Source: Caldimonas tepidiphila (GTDB lineage: Bacteria > Pseudomonadota > Gammaproteobacteria > Burkholderiales > Burkholderiaceae_C). Taken from it: a stretch of DNA of 64,000 bases. The stretch spans positions 40,087 to 104,086 of the forward strand of contig NZ_QXMG01000015.1 in assembly GCF_003569765.1 (NCBI RefSeq), read 5' to 3'. Under the pieces are notes generated by a model. It saw nothing but the letters and a program-made list of their open reading frames with translations, had not been told where the DNA came from and ran no database searches. Below are positions 1 through 12,389 of this stretch, piece after piece. The position numbers and the translations under genes are program-made. Position 1 is the first letter of the stretch. Every line of letters starts with the position of its first letter.

Positions 1-1
1 C

Positions 2-331
2 GCCGTCAAGCGCGGCGCCTTCGACTTCGTCGAGAAGCCCTTCTCGGACAACGCGCTGGTCGACCGCGTCGAGCAGGCGCTGGCGCACAGCGCGGGCGTG
101 CTGGCGGCACGCCGCGGCGTCGAGCTGGTGCAGCGGCGCCTCGCGGAGCTGACCGAGCGCGAGCGCGACGTGATGCGCCTCGTGATCGAGGGCCGGCCCA
201 ACAAGCTGATCGCCGACGAGCTCGACATCAGCGTGCGCACGGTCGAGGTGCACCGCTCGCGCGTGTTCGAGAAGATGGACGTGAAGTCCGCGGTCGAACT
301 CGCCAACCTGCTGCGCGACCTGCGGCTGTGA
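2..331 (+). CDS. Response regulator, FixJ/NarL type, C-terminal part (5' end outside window)
   Basis: Partial gene entering from the left edge; frame 2 is open from the first base. The first ~30 residues (AVKRGAFDFVEKPF) are the end of a receiver domain: the GAFDF.EKPF stretch is the alpha4-beta5 part with the conserved Lys-Pro of FixJ-like regulators. A LuxR-type helix-turn-helix follows (LTERERDVMRLVIEGRPNK, then ISVRTVEVHRSRVFEKM). It would bind DNA after phosphorylation by a sensor kinase, which is not visible. TGA at 329-331. The target genes cannot be judged from this fragment; the next gene, thiL, seems to have its own start signals. Confidence 0.85.
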   Translation, partial: AVKRGAFDFVEKPFSDNALVDRVEQALAHSAGVLAARRGVELVQRRLAELTERERDVMRLVIEGRPNKLIADELDISVRTVEVHRSRVFEKMDVKSAVELANLLRDLRL

Positions 332-375
332 GGACGGGCCGGGGCGCGCCCGGGCGCTCGGCGACAATCCCGATC

Positions 376-1335
376 ATGAGCCTCGGTGAATTCGACCTGA
401 TCGACCGCTTTTTCAAGCGCCCGGTGCGGCGCGCCGACCTGGGCGTGGGCGACGACTGCGCGCTGCTGTCGATCGGCGCCGGCATGCAGCTCGCCACCTC
501 GGTGGACACGCTGGTCGAGGGCCGGCACTTCCTGTCCACGGTGCCGCCCGAGCGGCTCGGCCACAAGGCGCTGGCGGTGAACCTGTCGGACCTCGCCGCC
601 TGCAGCGCCACGCCGCTGGCCTTCACGCTCGCGCTGACGCTGCCGCGCGTCGACGCGGCGTGGCTCGAGCGCTTCGCGCAGGGGCTGCTCGCGCTGGCCG
701 ACGCGCACGGCTGCGAGCTCGTCGGCGGCGACACCACCGGCGGGCCGCTCGCGATCTCGATCACCGTCTACGGCGAGGTGCCGGCCGGGCAGGCGCTGCT
801 GCGCTCGGGCGCGCGCGCCGGGGACGAGCTGTGGGTCAGCGGGCGGCTCGGCGACGCGCGGCTCGCGCTGGAGGCCTTCCGCGGCACGGTCGCGCTGCCC
901 GGCGACGACTTCGATGCGGTGCGGCCGGCGATGGAGCTGCCGCAGCCGCGCGTCGCGCTCGGCACCGGCTTGCGCGGCATCGCCAGCAGCGCGATCGACC
1001 TCTCCGACGGCCTGCTCGGCGACCTCGGCCACCTCCTGCGGCGCTCGGGCGTCGGCGCCAGCGTGCAGGCCGACGCGCTGCCGCGCAGCGCCGTGCTCGC
1101 GCGCCAGCCGCTCGCGCTGCAGCACGAGTGCCTGCTTGCCGGCGGCGACGACTACGAGCTGCTGTTCACCGCGCCGGCCGCACGGCACGACGCGGTGCTC
1201 GCCGCCGCCCGCGAGGCCGGCGTCGCGGCGAGCCGCATCGGCCGCATCGACGCGCAGCCCGGGCTGCGGGTGCTCGACGCGCAGGGCGCGCCGTTCGAGA
1301 CGCCCTTCGCCGGCTTCGACCATTTCCGTTCATGA
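376..1335 (+). CDS. thiL: Thiamine-monophosphate kinase ThiL
   Basis: ATP-dependent phosphorylation of thiamine monophosphate to thiamine diphosphate, last step of cofactor synthesis, cytoplasmic. 319 aa, the usual family length. Motifs in order: GVGDDCALL (23-31) and VDTLVEGRHF (43-52) for Mg/ATP, VNLSDLAA (68-75), VGGDTTGG (116-123), IDLSDGLLGDL (207-217), GGDDYELL (257-264). The ATG at 376 is chosen because the family starts just before the LGEFxLI segment, although the frame is open from 328. No Shine-Dalgarno is visible; a GACAAT hexamer ends 7 nt before the ATG. The stop overlaps the pgpA start (ATGA), so the two are translationally coupled. Confidence 0.95.
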   Translation: MSLGEFDLIDRFFKRPVRRADLGVGDDCALLSIGAGMQLATSVDTLVEGRHFLSTVPPERLGHKALAVNLSDLAACSATPLAFTLALTLPRVDAAWLERFAQGLLALADAHGCELVGGDTTGGPLAISITVYGEVPAGQALLRSGARAGDELWVSGRLGDARLALEAFRGTVALPGDDFDAVRPAMELPQPRVALGTGLRGIASSAIDLSDGLLGDLGHLLRRSGVGASVQADALPRSAVLARQPLALQHECLLAGGDDYELLFTAPAARHDAVLAAAREAGVAASRIGRIDAQPGLRVLDAQGAPFETPFAGFDHFRS

Positions 1336-1856
1336 CTGCAGTTCCTCCCTTCGTCCGTCCTTCGGTGCCCTTCATGGCCGCGCACCCGGCGCACTGGATC
1401 GCCTTCGGCTTCGGCAGCGGCCTGAGTCCCAGGGCGCCCGGCACCGTCGGCACGCTGTGGGCCTGGCTGAGCTTCGCCGCGCTCGATCCCTGGCTCGGCG
1501 ACGCGCAGTGGGCGCTGCTGCTCGCGGCCTCGCTCGTCGCCGGCTGGTGGGCCTGCACGCTGACCGCGCGGCACCTCGGCGACAACGACCCGGGCTCGAT
1601 CGTCTGGGACGAGGTGATCGGCTTCTGGCTGGTGCTGTGGATCGCGACGCCGGCGCAGGGGCTGGTGTTCTGGTCGCAGTTGTGGGCCTTCGCGCTGTTC
1701 CGCTTCTTCGACGCCGCCAAGCCCGGCCCCATCGGCTGGGCCGACCGCCGTTTCAAGGGCGAGGGCTGGCGCGGCGGCTTCGGCATCCTCGCCGACGACC
1801 TGGTCGCGGCGTTCTGCACCCTGCTCGTGATCGCGCTGTGGAGGGCCTGGGCATGA
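1332..1856 (+). CDS. pgpA: Phosphatidylglycerophosphatase A
   Basis: Membrane phosphatase converting phosphatidylglycerol phosphate to phosphatidylglycerol. 174 aa. Family motifs are clear: GSGLSPRAPGTVGTLWAW near residue 26, NDPGSIVWDEVIGFW (~88-102), FRFFDAAKPGPIGW (~125-138) and GILADDLVAA near the C-terminus. At least three hydrophobic segments fit an inner-membrane protein. The ATG at 1332 overlaps the thiL stop; an alternative ATG at 1374 would remove a short unconserved N-terminus. The C-terminus overlaps pncC by four bases (ATGA). thiL-pgpA-pncC is a common betaproteobacterial arrangement. Confidence 0.93.
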   Translation: MTAVPPFVRPSVPFMAAHPAHWIAFGFGSGLSPRAPGTVGTLWAWLSFAALDPWLGDAQWALLLAASLVAGWWACTLTARHLGDNDPGSIVWDEVIGFWLVLWIATPAQGLVFWSQLWAFALFRFFDAAKPGPIGWADRRFKGEGWRGGFGILADDLVAAFCTLLVIALWRAWA

Positions 1857-2353
1857 CGATCGACACCGATCCCGCCACCATCGTGCGCGTGCAGGCGCTC
1901 GCCGCCGCGCTGAAGGCGCGCGGCTGGCGGCTCGCCACCGCCGAGTCCTGCACGGGCGGGCTGATCGCCGCCGCCTGCACCGCGGTGGCCGGCTCGAGCG
2001 ACTGGTTCGAGCGCGGCTTCGTCAGCTACGCCAACGAGGCCAAGACCGAGCTGCTCGGCGTGCCGCCGGCGGAGATCGAGGCGCACGGCGCGGTCAGCGC
2101 CGAGGTGGCGCGCGCGATGGCCGAGGGTGCGCTCGCGCATTCGCGCGCCCAGCTCGCGGTGGCCGTCACCGGCGTCGCCGGCCCCGGCGGCGGCTCGCCC
2201 GCCAAGCCGGTGGGCACCGTCTGGTTCGGCTTCTCGCGGCAGGGCGGCGAGACGCTGGCCGAGTGCCGCCGCTTCGACGGCGACCGGGCCCAGGTGCGCG
2301 CCGCCACGGTGGCGCATGCGCTCGAGCGCCTCGCGGCGCTGGCGGCGGGCTGA
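1853..2353 (+). CDS. pncC: Nicotinamide-nucleotide amidohydrolase PncC (CinA C-terminal family)
   Basis: Deamidates nicotinamide mononucleotide to nicotinate mononucleotide, recycling NMN released by DNA ligase. 166 aa, single-domain form without the N-terminal MoeA-like half of CinA. Conserved motifs: TAESCTGGLIAA near the N-terminus, SYANEAKTELLGV in the middle, and AVTGVAGPGGGSPAKPVGTVWFGF toward the C-terminus (quoted in part). The start codon overlaps the pgpA stop by four bases, so it is probably translated by coupling. It ends the operon; the converging symporter gene begins 43 bp further on and no clear terminator lies between them. Confidence 0.93.
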   Translation: MTIDTDPATIVRVQALAAALKARGWRLATAESCTGGLIAAACTAVAGSSDWFERGFVSYANEAKTELLGVPPAEIEAHGAVSAEVARAMAEGALAHSRAQLAVAVTGVAGPGGGSPAKPVGTVWFGFSRQGGETLAECRRFDGDRAQVRAATVAHALERLAALAAG

Positions 2354-2396
2354 GGCCACCCGCTCCGCTCGATCGCGCAATGCCGCGTGCCCGGGC

Positions 2397-3911
2397 TCAG
2401 GCGGCGCGGAAGCGGCGGATCTCGCCGCTGCGCAGCCGCGCGTCGTAGCGCGCGAGCTCGGCCCGCACCACCGGCATCAGCACGTACAGGCCGATCACGT
2501 TCGGGATCGCCATCGCGAAGATCATCGCGTCCGAGAAGTCGATCACCGCGCCGAGCTCCATCGTCGCGCCGATGACGACGAAGACGCAGAACACGAGCTT
2601 GATGAACAGCTCCTTGCCCGCGCCCTCGCCGACCAGGTAGGTCCAGGCCTTGAGCGCGTAGTAGGACCAGGAGATCATCGTCGAGAAGGCGAACAGCAGC
2701 ACCGCGAGCGCGAGCACGTAGGGGAACCACGGGAAGGCCGACGCGAAGGCGGCCGACGTCAGCTGCACGCCCGACAGCTCCGGCGCCGCGTGGAGCCCGG
2801 TGACGACGATCACGAGCGCCGTCATCGTGCAGATCACCACCGTGTCGATGAAGGGCTCGAGCAGCGCGACGATGCCCTCGGTGACCGGCTCCCGGGTGCG
2901 CACCGCGGCGTGCGCGATCGCCGCGGAGCCGACGCCGGCCTCGTTGGAGAAGGTGGCGCGCCGCAACCCCTGGATCAGCGCGCCGAGCGCGCCGCCGGCC
3001 ACCCCCGCGCCGGTGAAGGCGCCCTCGAGGATCTGCCCGAAGGCCCAGCCGATGCGATCGACGTGCACGACGAGGATCGCGAGGCCGGCACCGAGGTAGA
3101 TCAGCGCCATCAGCGGCACGATCTTCGCCGTCACCCGCGCGATCGTGCGGATGCCGCCGATGATCACCAGCCCGACCAGCAGCGCCAGCAGCAGCCCGAA
3201 CAGCCAGCCCTTGTCGGCCCACCAGCTCTGCGCGCCGCCGGTGACGTTGACGAGCTGCTGGAAGGACTGGTTGGCCTGGAACATGTTGCCGCCGCCGAGC
3301 GCGCCGCCGACGCAGCACACCGCGAACACGGCAGCCAGCGCGCGCCCGGTGCGCGGCCGGCCGCGCTCGGCGAAGCCCTTGGAGAGGTAGTACATCGGCC
3401 CGCCCGAGACGCGGCCGTCGGCGTACTCGTTGCGGTACTTCACGCCGAGCGTGCACTCGGTGAACTTGGCCGCCATGCCGAGCAGCCCGGCGAGGATCAT
3501 CCAGAAGGTCGCGCCCGGGCCGCCCACCGAGACCGCGACTGCGACGCCGGCGATGTTGCCCAGGCCCACGGTGCCCGACAGCGCGGTCGCGAGCGCCTGG
3601 AAGTGGCTGACCTCGCCCGCGCTGCGCGGGTCGCTGTAGTCGCCGCGCACCAGCGCGAGCGCGTGCCCGAACCAGCGCAGCTGCACGAAGCCGAAGTAGA
3701 GCGTGAAGACCAGCGCCGCCACCAGCAGCCAGGCGACGATGAGCGGGAAGTCCGTCCCGCCGACCGGCACCGAGTAGAAGATCAGCGCGGCCAGCGCATT
3801 CGACAGCGGCGCCACCGCCGCGTTGATGCGCGCGTCGATGCCGGCGGCCTCCTGGGCCTGGGCGAGGGCCGGCAGCAGCACGAGAGGCGCCAGCCGCAGC
3901 AGTCGGTGCAT
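2397..3911 (-). CDS. Alanine/glycine:cation (Na+) symporter, AGCS family
   Basis: Inner-membrane sodium- or proton-coupled amino-acid importer. 504 aa with many hydrophobic segments. Family signature motifs are present, including [21 protein letters not shown] and [16 protein letters not shown] (quoted in part). The N-terminus ([20 protein letters not shown]) looks like a cleavable signal sequence, as seen in some AGCS members. Start at 3911 chosen because AGGAG sits 7 nt upstream; 24 further bases are open before it. Substrate (alanine, glycine or another small amino acid) cannot be told from sequence. It is transcribed alone, divergently from the hydroxyacid reductase at 3980. Confidence 0.92.
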   Translation of the reverse strand: MHRLLRLAPLVLLPALAQAQEAAGIDARINAAVAPLSNALAALIFYSVPVGGTDFPLIVAWLLVAALVFTLYFGFVQLRWFGHALALVRGDYSDPRSAGEVSHFQALATALSGTVGLGNIAGVAVAVSVGGPGATFWMILAGLLGMAAKFTECTLGVKYRNEYADGRVSGGPMYYLSKGFAERGRPRTGRALAAVFAVCCVGGALGGGNMFQANQSFQQLVNVTGGAQSWWADKGWLFGLLLALLVGLVIIGGIRTIARVTAKIVPLMALIYLGAGLAILVVHVDRIGWAFGQILEGAFTGAGVAGGALGALIQGLRRATFSNEAGVGSAAIAHAAVRTREPVTEGIVALLEPFIDTVVICTMTALVIVVTGLHAAPELSGVQLTSAAFASAFPWFPYVLALAVLLFAFSTMISWSYYALKAWTYLVGEGAGKELFIKLVFCVFVVIGATMELGAVIDFSDAMIFAMAIPNVIGLYVLMPVVRAELARYDARLRSGEIRRFRAA

Positions 3912-3979
3912 CGCTTGTCTCCTGCGCGGCGGCACGTCCCGCTACAGTGGGCGCCTGTGCATCCGCTTCTGGTGATTTG

Positions 3980-4936
3980 ATGAGTCTTCTGCTCGCGGGC
4001 AACTTCGATGCCGAGGAACAGGCGCAATGGCTCGCGGCGCTGCGCGAGGCGCTGCCCGGGGAACGCTGGGTGACGTGGCGGCCGGGCCTCGACGCGGCGC
4101 TCGCCGCCGAGGTCGACGTGGCGGTGGTGGCCAATCCGCCGCCGGGCAGCCTTCAGGGGCTGCCGCGGCTCGGCTTCATCCAGTCGCTGTGGGCGGGCGT
4201 GGACCGGCTGCTGCGCGACGAGACGCTGCCGCCGGGCGTGCCGCTCGCGCGCATGGTCGACCCGGCGATGAGCGCCGCGATGGCCGAGACCGCGCTGTGG
4301 GCGGTGCTGTCGCTGCACCGCGGCTTCTTCGACTACGCGGCGCAGCAGTGCGCGCGCCAGTGGCGGCAGCTGCCGCAGCGCCGCGCCGACGAGGTGGCGG
4401 TGGCGGTGCTCGGCCTCGGCGAGATGGGCGGCGCCGCGGCGGCGCGGCTCGCCGCGCAGGGCTACCGGGTGAGGGGCTGGAGCCGCAGCCCGCACGCGCT
4501 GCCCGGCATCGAGTGCACGCACGGCGAGGCCGCCTTGCCCGGCGTGCTGGGCGCGGCCGACATCGTCGTGAACCTGCTGCCGCTGACGCCGGCGACCACC
4601 GGGCTGTTCGACGCCGCGCGCTTCGCGCAGATGCGCCGCGGCGCGGCCTTCGTGAACCTGGCGCGCGGCGCGCACGTGATCGAGCCCGACCTGCTCGCCG
4701 CGCTCGGCGACGCCGCCGCGCCGGGCCGCCTGCATCGCGCGGTGCTCGACGTGTTCGCGCAGGAGCCGCTGCCGGCGCACCACCCCTTCTGGCGCCATCC
4801 GCGCGTCACGCTGCTGCCGCATGCCGCGGCGCTGACCGACGCGCGCAGCGCCGCGCGCGTCGCCGCCGAGAACGTGCGCGCCTGGCGCGCGGGCCGGCCG
4901 GTGGCGAACCTCGTCGCGCGCGAGCGCGGCTACTGA
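3980..4936 (+). CDS. ghrA: Glyoxylate/hydroxypyruvate reductase A family (D-2-hydroxyacid dehydrogenase)
   Basis: NAD(P)H-dependent reduction of a 2-keto acid such as glyoxylate or hydroxypyruvate. 318 aa. The Rossmann fingerprint VAVLGLGEMGGAAA (141-154) has GEMG where most family members have GxLG. Catalytic triad of D-2-hydroxyacid dehydrogenases is intact: Arg in NLARGAHV (R229), Glu in AQEPLP (E262), His in LLPHAAA (H281). The short N-terminal substrate domain is typical of GhrA. ATG at 3980 chosen over an upstream in-frame start at 3947 because the family begins at MSLLL. The last seven bases overlap convergent holA. Confidence 0.85.
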   Translation: MSLLLAGNFDAEEQAQWLAALREALPGERWVTWRPGLDAALAAEVDVAVVANPPPGSLQGLPRLGFIQSLWAGVDRLLRDETLPPGVPLARMVDPAMSAAMAETALWAVLSLHRGFFDYAAQQCARQWRQLPQRRADEVAVAVLGLGEMGGAAAARLAAQGYRVRGWSRSPHALPGIECTHGEAALPGVLGAADIVVNLLPLTPATTGLFDAARFAQMRRGAAFVNLARGAHVIEPDLLAALGDAAAPGRLHRAVLDVFAQEPLPAHHPFWRHPRVTLLPHAAALTDARSAARVAAENVRAWRAGRPVANLVARERGY

Positions 4937-6027
4937 GCCGCGTCGACCAGCCGCAGCGGCGCGGTGCCGTGCCGCCCGCCCGTGGCAGCCGCGGTGTGCT
5001 GCGCGAGCAGCAGCGCGAGGCGCCGCAGCGCGTCCCAGGGATCGGCGGGCCACAGCGGGTGGCGCAGGCCCTTGACGAGCCCGTCGCAGACCTGCGCGGC
5101 CTCCACCAGCGCGTCGAGCGTGGTGTTCTCCAGCAGCGGCAGCACGCGCTCGAAGAGCTTCTCCTTCACGCCCCAGACGCGGTTCTCGCGCAGCGCCATC
5201 GGCAGCGGCCGCCCGGCGGCCTGCGCCTCCTTGACGCGGCGCAGTGCGCGGATGTCCTCCGCGAGCGCCCAGTGCACCAGCACCGGCGCCTCGCCCTCGG
5301 CCTGCAGCCCGTCGAGCATGCGCAGCACGCGCGCGACCTGGCCGCCGAGCAGCGCCTCGGAGAGCTTGAACACGTCGTAGCGCGCGACATTGAGCACCGC
5401 CGACTCGACCTGCTCGAAGGACAGCTCGCCCGGCGGGTGCAGCAGCCCGAGCTTCTGCACCTCCTGGTGCGCGGCGAGCAGGTTGCCCTCGACACGGTCG
5501 GCGAAGAAGGCGAGCGTGCGCTGGCCCTCGTCGCCCGCGGCGACATGCTGGCCCTGCGCGGCCAGGCGCTGCGCGATCCACTGCGGCAGCGCGCGGCGCT
5601 CGATCGGGTCGATGCGCAGCGTCACGCCGTGCGCGTCGAGCGCGGCGAACCAGGCGCTCGACTGCGTCGCCTTGTCCAGCCGCGGCAGCTGCACCAGCGT
5701 CAGCACGTCCTCGGGCAGCCGCGCGCAGTAGTCCTGCAGCGCCTGCGAGCCGTCCTTGCCCGGCTTGCCGTTCGGGATGCGGATCTCGACCAGGCGCCGC
5801 TCGGCGAAGAGGCTCATCGCGCAGGCGTCGCCGAGCAGTCCGCTCCAGTCGAAGTGGCCGCCGGCGACGGTGTGCACGGTGCGCTCGCCGTAGCCGGCCG
5901 CGCGCGCGGCCGCGCGGATCGTGTCGGCCGCCTCCTGCAGCAGCAGCGGCTCGTCTCCGTGCAGCGTGTAGAGGGGCCGCAGGCCCTTGGCGAGATGGGC
6001 AGCGAGCTGGTCGGCGCGGATCTGCAT
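4930..6027 (-). CDS. holA: DNA polymerase III delta subunit
   Basis: Clamp-loader wrench subunit that opens the beta sliding clamp. 365 aa, normal for proteobacterial HolA. The N-terminus carries the family pattern RPLYTLHGDEPLLLQEAADTI (quoted in part) and the helical collar domain follows, with conserved stretches such as VARYDVFKLSEALLGGQ and VHWALAEDIRALR. Last gene of the minus-strand run leuS-lptE-holA, 21 nt after lptE. That order is highly conserved in betaproteobacteria and independently supports both this call and the lptE call. Stop codon TAG lies inside the end of the convergent ghrA gene. Confidence 0.94.
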   Translation of the reverse strand: MQIRADQLAAHLAKGLRPLYTLHGDEPLLLQEAADTIRAAARAAGYGERTVHTVAGGHFDWSGLLGDACAMSLFAERRLVEIRIPNGKPGKDGSQALQDYCARLPEDVLTLVQLPRLDKATQSSAWFAALDAHGVTLRIDPIERRALPQWIAQRLAAQGQHVAAGDEGQRTLAFFADRVEGNLLAAHQEVQKLGLLHPPGELSFEQVESAVLNVARYDVFKLSEALLGGQVARVLRMLDGLQAEGEAPVLVHWALAEDIRALRRVKEAQAAGRPLPMALRENRVWGVKEKLFERVLPLLENTTLDALVEAAQVCDGLVKGLRHPLWPADPWDALRRLALLLAQHTAAATGGRHGTAPLRLVDAAQ

Positions 6028-6048
6028 GGTTCCTTTTCCGCGGCCGGT

Positions 6049-6543
6049 TCAGGGATGCGCCGCGGCGAGCCGGCGTAGCAGCTGCGCGGCGATGTCGGCC
6101 TGCATCGTGCGCACCATCAGCGCCTCCTCGCTCTCCTTCGCGAGCGCCGCGGTCTCGGTGAAGCTCATGTCCTGGCCCAGCGCGAGCTCGGTGGCGGGGA
6201 TCAGCTCGCGCCCCGCCGGGGTCTGCGCCATGAAGCGCAGCCGCACGCGCAGGTGGATCTCGCGCACCTGGCCGGCGGCCGTCGTCACCGAGGCGTGGCG
6301 GTCGACCGCGTCGTCGAGCACGCGCAGCACCACGTTCGCGTCCTTCGGCGCGTCGACCAGCTCGACCTGGCCGCCGACGCGCAGCTGGCGGCGCAGCTCG
6401 GCGCCGATGCCCGAGCCGGGCGCGAAGCCGAGGTGCAGCCGGCGGTAGGAGAACTGGGGCGCGCCGCGCAGCCGGAAGCCGCAGCCGGCGGCGAGCAGCG
6501 CGGCTGCGGCGGCGGCGAGCAGCGCGCGGCGGGGCGGCTTCAT
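6049..6543 (-). CDS. lptE: LPS-assembly lipoprotein LptE
   Basis: Outer-membrane lipoprotein plug of the LptD translocon that delivers lipopolysaccharide to the cell surface. 164 aa. The N-terminus is a lipoprotein signal with lipobox LLAAGC; the Cys is followed by GFRLRGAPQFSYRRL, the usual start of mature LptE (CGFxLRG). The rest is weakly conserved, as is normal. Start ATG at 6543, two bases after the leuS stop. The position between leuS and holA is the classic lptE locus, so the call rests on motif plus context. Confidence 0.93.
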   Translation of the reverse strand: MKPPRRALLAAAAAALLAAGCGFRLRGAPQFSYRRLHLGFAPGSGIGAELRRQLRVGGQVELVDAPKDANVVLRVLDDAVDRHASVTTAAGQVREIHLRVRLRFMAQTPAGRELIPATELALGQDMSFTETAALAKESEEALMVRTMQADIAAQLLRRLAAAHP

Positions 6544-6545
6544 GC

Positions 6546-9737
<3,192 letters not shown>

Positions 9738-10400
9738 TCAGCGCTCCGCGGCGGCGCCTGCCCGGCCGGCGAGCTCGAGCAGGTCGTGCGCGAAGCCTTC
9801 CAGCTCGGCCTCGCACTGCCCGACCCAGCGGCCGAACACGTTGTAGGCCAGCACCGCCGGGATCGCGACCGCGAGGCCCGCGGCCGTCATCACCAGCGCC
9901 TCGCCAACCGGCGCGGAAATCCTCTCGATCGTGAAGCCGCCGTCGCCGGAGAGTCCGGCGAGCGCGCGGTGCACGCCCCAGACGGTGCCGAACAGGCCGA
10001 CGAAGGGGGCGGTCGTGCCGATCGACGCGAGCAGCACCTGGCCGGACTGCAGTCGCCGCAGCACGGCATGCAGCGCATCGCGCAGCCGGCGCGTCAGCTG
10101 CGATTCGGAGCTGCCGCCGGCCTCGAGCGTGTCGGCGCACGGCGCGCGCAGCGCCGCGTCGAGCAGCGGCAGCGCGACCGCCTCGCGGTCCAGCGCCTCG
10201 AGCCGCAGGCGGCCCTCGTCCATCGACGGCGCGGCCCAGAAGGCCGGTACCGCGCGGCCGAGGTCGCGACCGGCGCGGCGCAGCACCCGGCCCTGCCGCA
10301 GGATCACGATCCAGGCGCCGACCGACATCGCCAGCAGCAGCAGCGCGACGGCGAGCAGCACCGCGTCGCCCTGTCCGACCAACTGCGCGAGGCCGTCCAT
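9738..10400 (-). CDS. exbB: MotA/TolQ/ExbB proton-channel family protein
   Basis: Forms the proton channel with ExbD. 220 aa. Hydrophobic helix near residues 10-35, a cytoplasmic loop, then the conserved pair of helices LQSGQVLLASIGTTAPFVGL and VGEALVMTAAGLAVAIPAVL (the GTTAPFVGLFGTVWGV motif is diagnostic). ATG at 10400 chosen because the following MDGLAQLV leads straight into the first helix; the upstream frame is only the shadow of dapB. It follows dapB by 14 nt and precedes exbD by one base, so all three are one transcription unit. Confidence 0.9.
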   Translation of the reverse strand: MDGLAQLVGQGDAVLLAVALLLLAMSVGAWIVILRQGRVLRRAGRDLGRAVPAFWAAPSMDEGRLRLEALDREAVALPLLDAALRAPCADTLEAGGSSESQLTRRLRDALHAVLRRLQSGQVLLASIGTTAPFVGLFGTVWGVHRALAGLSGDGGFTIERISAPVGEALVMTAAGLAVAIPAVLAYNVFGRWVGQCEAELEGFAHDLLELAGRAGAAAER

Positions 10401-10414
10401 CGCGCCGGGGGTGT

Positions 10415-11218
10415 TCAGCGCATGCCGAGCACGTCGTCCATGCCGAAGAGGCCGCTGGGCCGCCCGGCGAGGAAGCGCACCGCGCGCAGCGAGCCCTGCG
10501 CGTAGGTGGCGCGGCTCGAGGACTTGTGCGTGATCTCGATGCGCTCGCCGGTGCCGGCGAACAGCACCGTGTGGTCGCCGACGATGTCGCCGCCGCGCAC
10601 GGTGGCGAAGCCGATCGTGCTCGGGTCGCGCTCGCCGGTGACGCCCTCGCGGCCGTAGACCGCGCATTCCTTCAGGTCGCGGCCGAGCGCGGCGGCGACC
10701 ACCTCGCCCATCTTCAGCGCGGTGCCGCTGGGCGCGTCGACCTTGTGGCGGTGGTGCGCCTCGACGATCTCGATGTCGTAGCCCTCGCTCAAGGCGCGTG
10801 CGGCCATGTCGAGCAGTTTCAGCACGACGTTGACGCCGACGCTCATGTTGGGCGCCATCACGACCGCGACCTGCTGGGCGACCGCGTCGATCTCGGCCTT
10901 CTGGGCGTCGGTGAAGCCGGTGGTGCCGATGACGGCCTTCACGCCGAGCTCGCGGCACACCGCGAGGTGGGCCAGCGTGCCCTCGGGGCGCGTGAAGTCG
11001 ATCAGCACGTCGGCGCCGGCCAGGCCCTCGCGCAGGTCGGCGGTGATCTTCACGCCGCTTTCCTGGCCGAGGAAGGCGGCGGCGTCCTGGCCGAGGGCCG
11101 GGCTCGTGGGCAGGTCGAGGGCGCCGGCGAGCGTGCAGTCGTCGGCGGCCATCACGGCCTCGATCAGCATGCGGCCCATGCGGCCGGAACTGCCGGCGAT
11201 CGCGATGCGGTGGGTCAT
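10415..11218 (-). CDS. dapB: 4-hydroxy-tetrahydrodipicolinate reductase
   Basis: NAD(P)H-dependent step in lysine and diaminopimelate synthesis. 267 aa. N-terminal nucleotide site [14 protein letters not shown], the family motif [13 protein letters not shown], the catalytic and substrate region [19 protein letters not shown] (His pair and Lys visible) and C-terminal [20 protein letters not shown] (quoted in part). ATG at 11218; the frame is open 54 bases further up but that part is not conserved and overlaps bamE. The bamE stop lies 19 nt upstream, consistent with one operon. Confidence 0.96.
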   Translation of the reverse strand: MTHRIAIAGSSGRMGRMLIEAVMAADDCTLAGALDLPTSPALGQDAAAFLGQESGVKITADLREGLAGADVLIDFTRPEGTLAHLAVCRELGVKAVIGTTGFTDAQKAEIDAVAQQVAVVMAPNMSVGVNVVLKLLDMAARALSEGYDIEIVEAHHRHKVDAPSGTALKMGEVVAAALGRDLKECAVYGREGVTGERDPSTIGFATVRGGDIVGDHTVLFAGTGERIEITHKSSSRATYAQGSLRAVRFLAGRPSGLFGMDDVLGMR

Positions 11219-11237
11219 GTCGGAATCGGAAGAAGGT

Positions 11238-11783
11238 TCAGCGGGACTCGGTTTCGAGCGGCGGGTAGTCACGCGGCGGCGTGGCCGGCAGCGCCGGGGC
11301 GGTTTCGGGGCGGGCGGCCGCGGGCAGGCGCCGCAGCTGGTCCTCGCTCAGCTCCAGCGAGGGCGGCTTGCCGCCGGCCTTGTTGCGGCGCGTGTCGATC
11401 GAGTCGACGAACTCGCGCTCGCCCGGCAGCTCGCCGGCCTCCAGCTTCGCGAGGCGCTCGCCGTCGAAGAAGGCGGTGACGCGCCGCTCCTGCGGCTGCG
11501 CGCCCTGGCGACGGATCGTGAAGACATAGTCCCAGCGGTTCTCGTGGAAGATGCTTGTGAGCAGCGGCGAGCCGAGCACCTCGCGCACCTGGGCACGCGA
11601 CATGCCGGGTTGCACCGCGGCGGCCATCTCCTGCGTGACGACGTTGCCCTGCACGATCTCGATGCGGTAGGGCGTGAGGACGCCGAGCAGGCGGTCGGAC
11701 GGCTGCAGCGAACCGCAGGCGCCGAGCAGGATGGGCAGGGCGAGCGCCGCGGGGAGCAGGCCCGCTCGTTTCGTGATGGACAT
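11238..11783 (-). CDS. bamE: Outer membrane protein assembly factor BamE
   Basis: Lipoprotein of the BAM beta-barrel assembly machinery (SmpA/OmlA family). 181 aa. Signal peptide with lipobox LLGAC; then conserved [36 protein letters not shown] and [11 protein letters not shown], the standard BamE fold motifs. The C-terminal ~70 residues are a Pro/Ala-rich extension with low complexity, longer than in E. coli. Divergent from fur with 111 bp between starts, the usual betaproteobacterial bamE-fur arrangement. A TAGAAT hexamer (minus strand, 11840-11845) may be its -10. Confidence 0.93.
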   Translation of the reverse strand: MSITKRAGLLPAALALPILLGACGSLQPSDRLLGVLTPYRIEIVQGNVVTQEMAAAVQPGMSRAQVREVLGSPLLTSIFHENRWDYVFTIRRQGAQPQERRVTAFFDGERLAKLEAGELPGEREFVDSIDTRRNKAGGKPPSLELSEDQLRRLPAAARPETAPALPATPPRDYPPLETESR

Positions 11784-11894
11784 AGGGCTTTGCCGGCCCG
11801 GGCCCTGGAGGCCGAGGCAACCTCGATATGATTCGCCGCATTCTAGCGGCTGGGGTACAGCGCCAGCCGTGGCAGTTTTCGGAGCCGCCCACCC

Positions 11895-12323
11895 ATGACC
11901 AATGTCGACGAACTCAAGAGCAGCGGCCTGAAGGCCACGCTGCCCCGGCTGAAGATCCTCGAGGTCTTCCAGCGCGGTGAGCAACGGCACATGACGGCCG
12001 AGGATGTCTTCAAGGCCCTGCTGGTCGAGGGGTCGGACATCGGCCTCGCGACCGTGTACCGGGTGCTGATGCAGTTCGAGCAGGCCGGGCTGCTGTCGCG
12101 CAACCACTTCGAGAGCGGCAAGGCGGTGTTCGAGCTCAACGAGGGCAAGCACCACGACCACCTGGTCTGCATGGACTGCGGCCGCGTCGAGGAGTTCTAC
12201 GACGCCGAGATCGAGAAGCGCCAGCATGCGATCGCGCAGGAGCGCGGCTTCAGGCTGCAGGACCATGCGCTCGCGCTCTACGCGAGCTGCACGCGCGAGA
12301 GCTGCCCGCACAAGCTCAAGTGA
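11895..12323 (+). CDS. fur: Ferric uptake regulator Fur
   Basis: Fe2+-dependent repressor of iron-uptake genes. 142 aa. Winged-helix domain residues 1-80 (SSGLKATLPRLKILEVF, LATVYRVLMQFEQAGL), then the metal-binding dimerisation domain with GKHHDHLVCMDCGRVEEF and a final CTRESCPHKLK, giving two Cys pairs for structural zinc. Start ATG at 11895; GGAG lies about 11 nt upstream. It is the only gene on this strand here and ends in a strong terminator. Confidence 0.97.
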   Translation: MTNVDELKSSGLKATLPRLKILEVFQRGEQRHMTAEDVFKALLVEGSDIGLATVYRVLMQFEQAGLLSRNHFESGKAVFELNEGKHHDHLVCMDCGRVEEFYDAEIEKRQHAIAQERGFRLQDHALALYASCTRESCPHKLK

Positions 12324-12359
12324 AGCCGGGCGGGCGGCGCCGCCCGCCGGGGTGCATCG

Positions 12360-12385
12360 AAGGGGCCGGTCGCGGCCCCTTTTCC
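12360..12385 (+). terminator. Rho-independent terminator after fur
   Basis: Perfect 9-bp stem AAGGGGCCG / CGGCCCCTT with loop GTCG (12360-12381), running into TTTTCCTT. It lies 37 bp after the fur stop and just before the convergent hprK stop. Confidence 0.85.
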
Positions 12386-12389
12386 TTCG

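Noticed and set aside
4930..4936. Seven-base overlap of ghrA and holA as a frameshift or error
   Set aside because: Simple tail-to-tail overlap; both proteins are complete.
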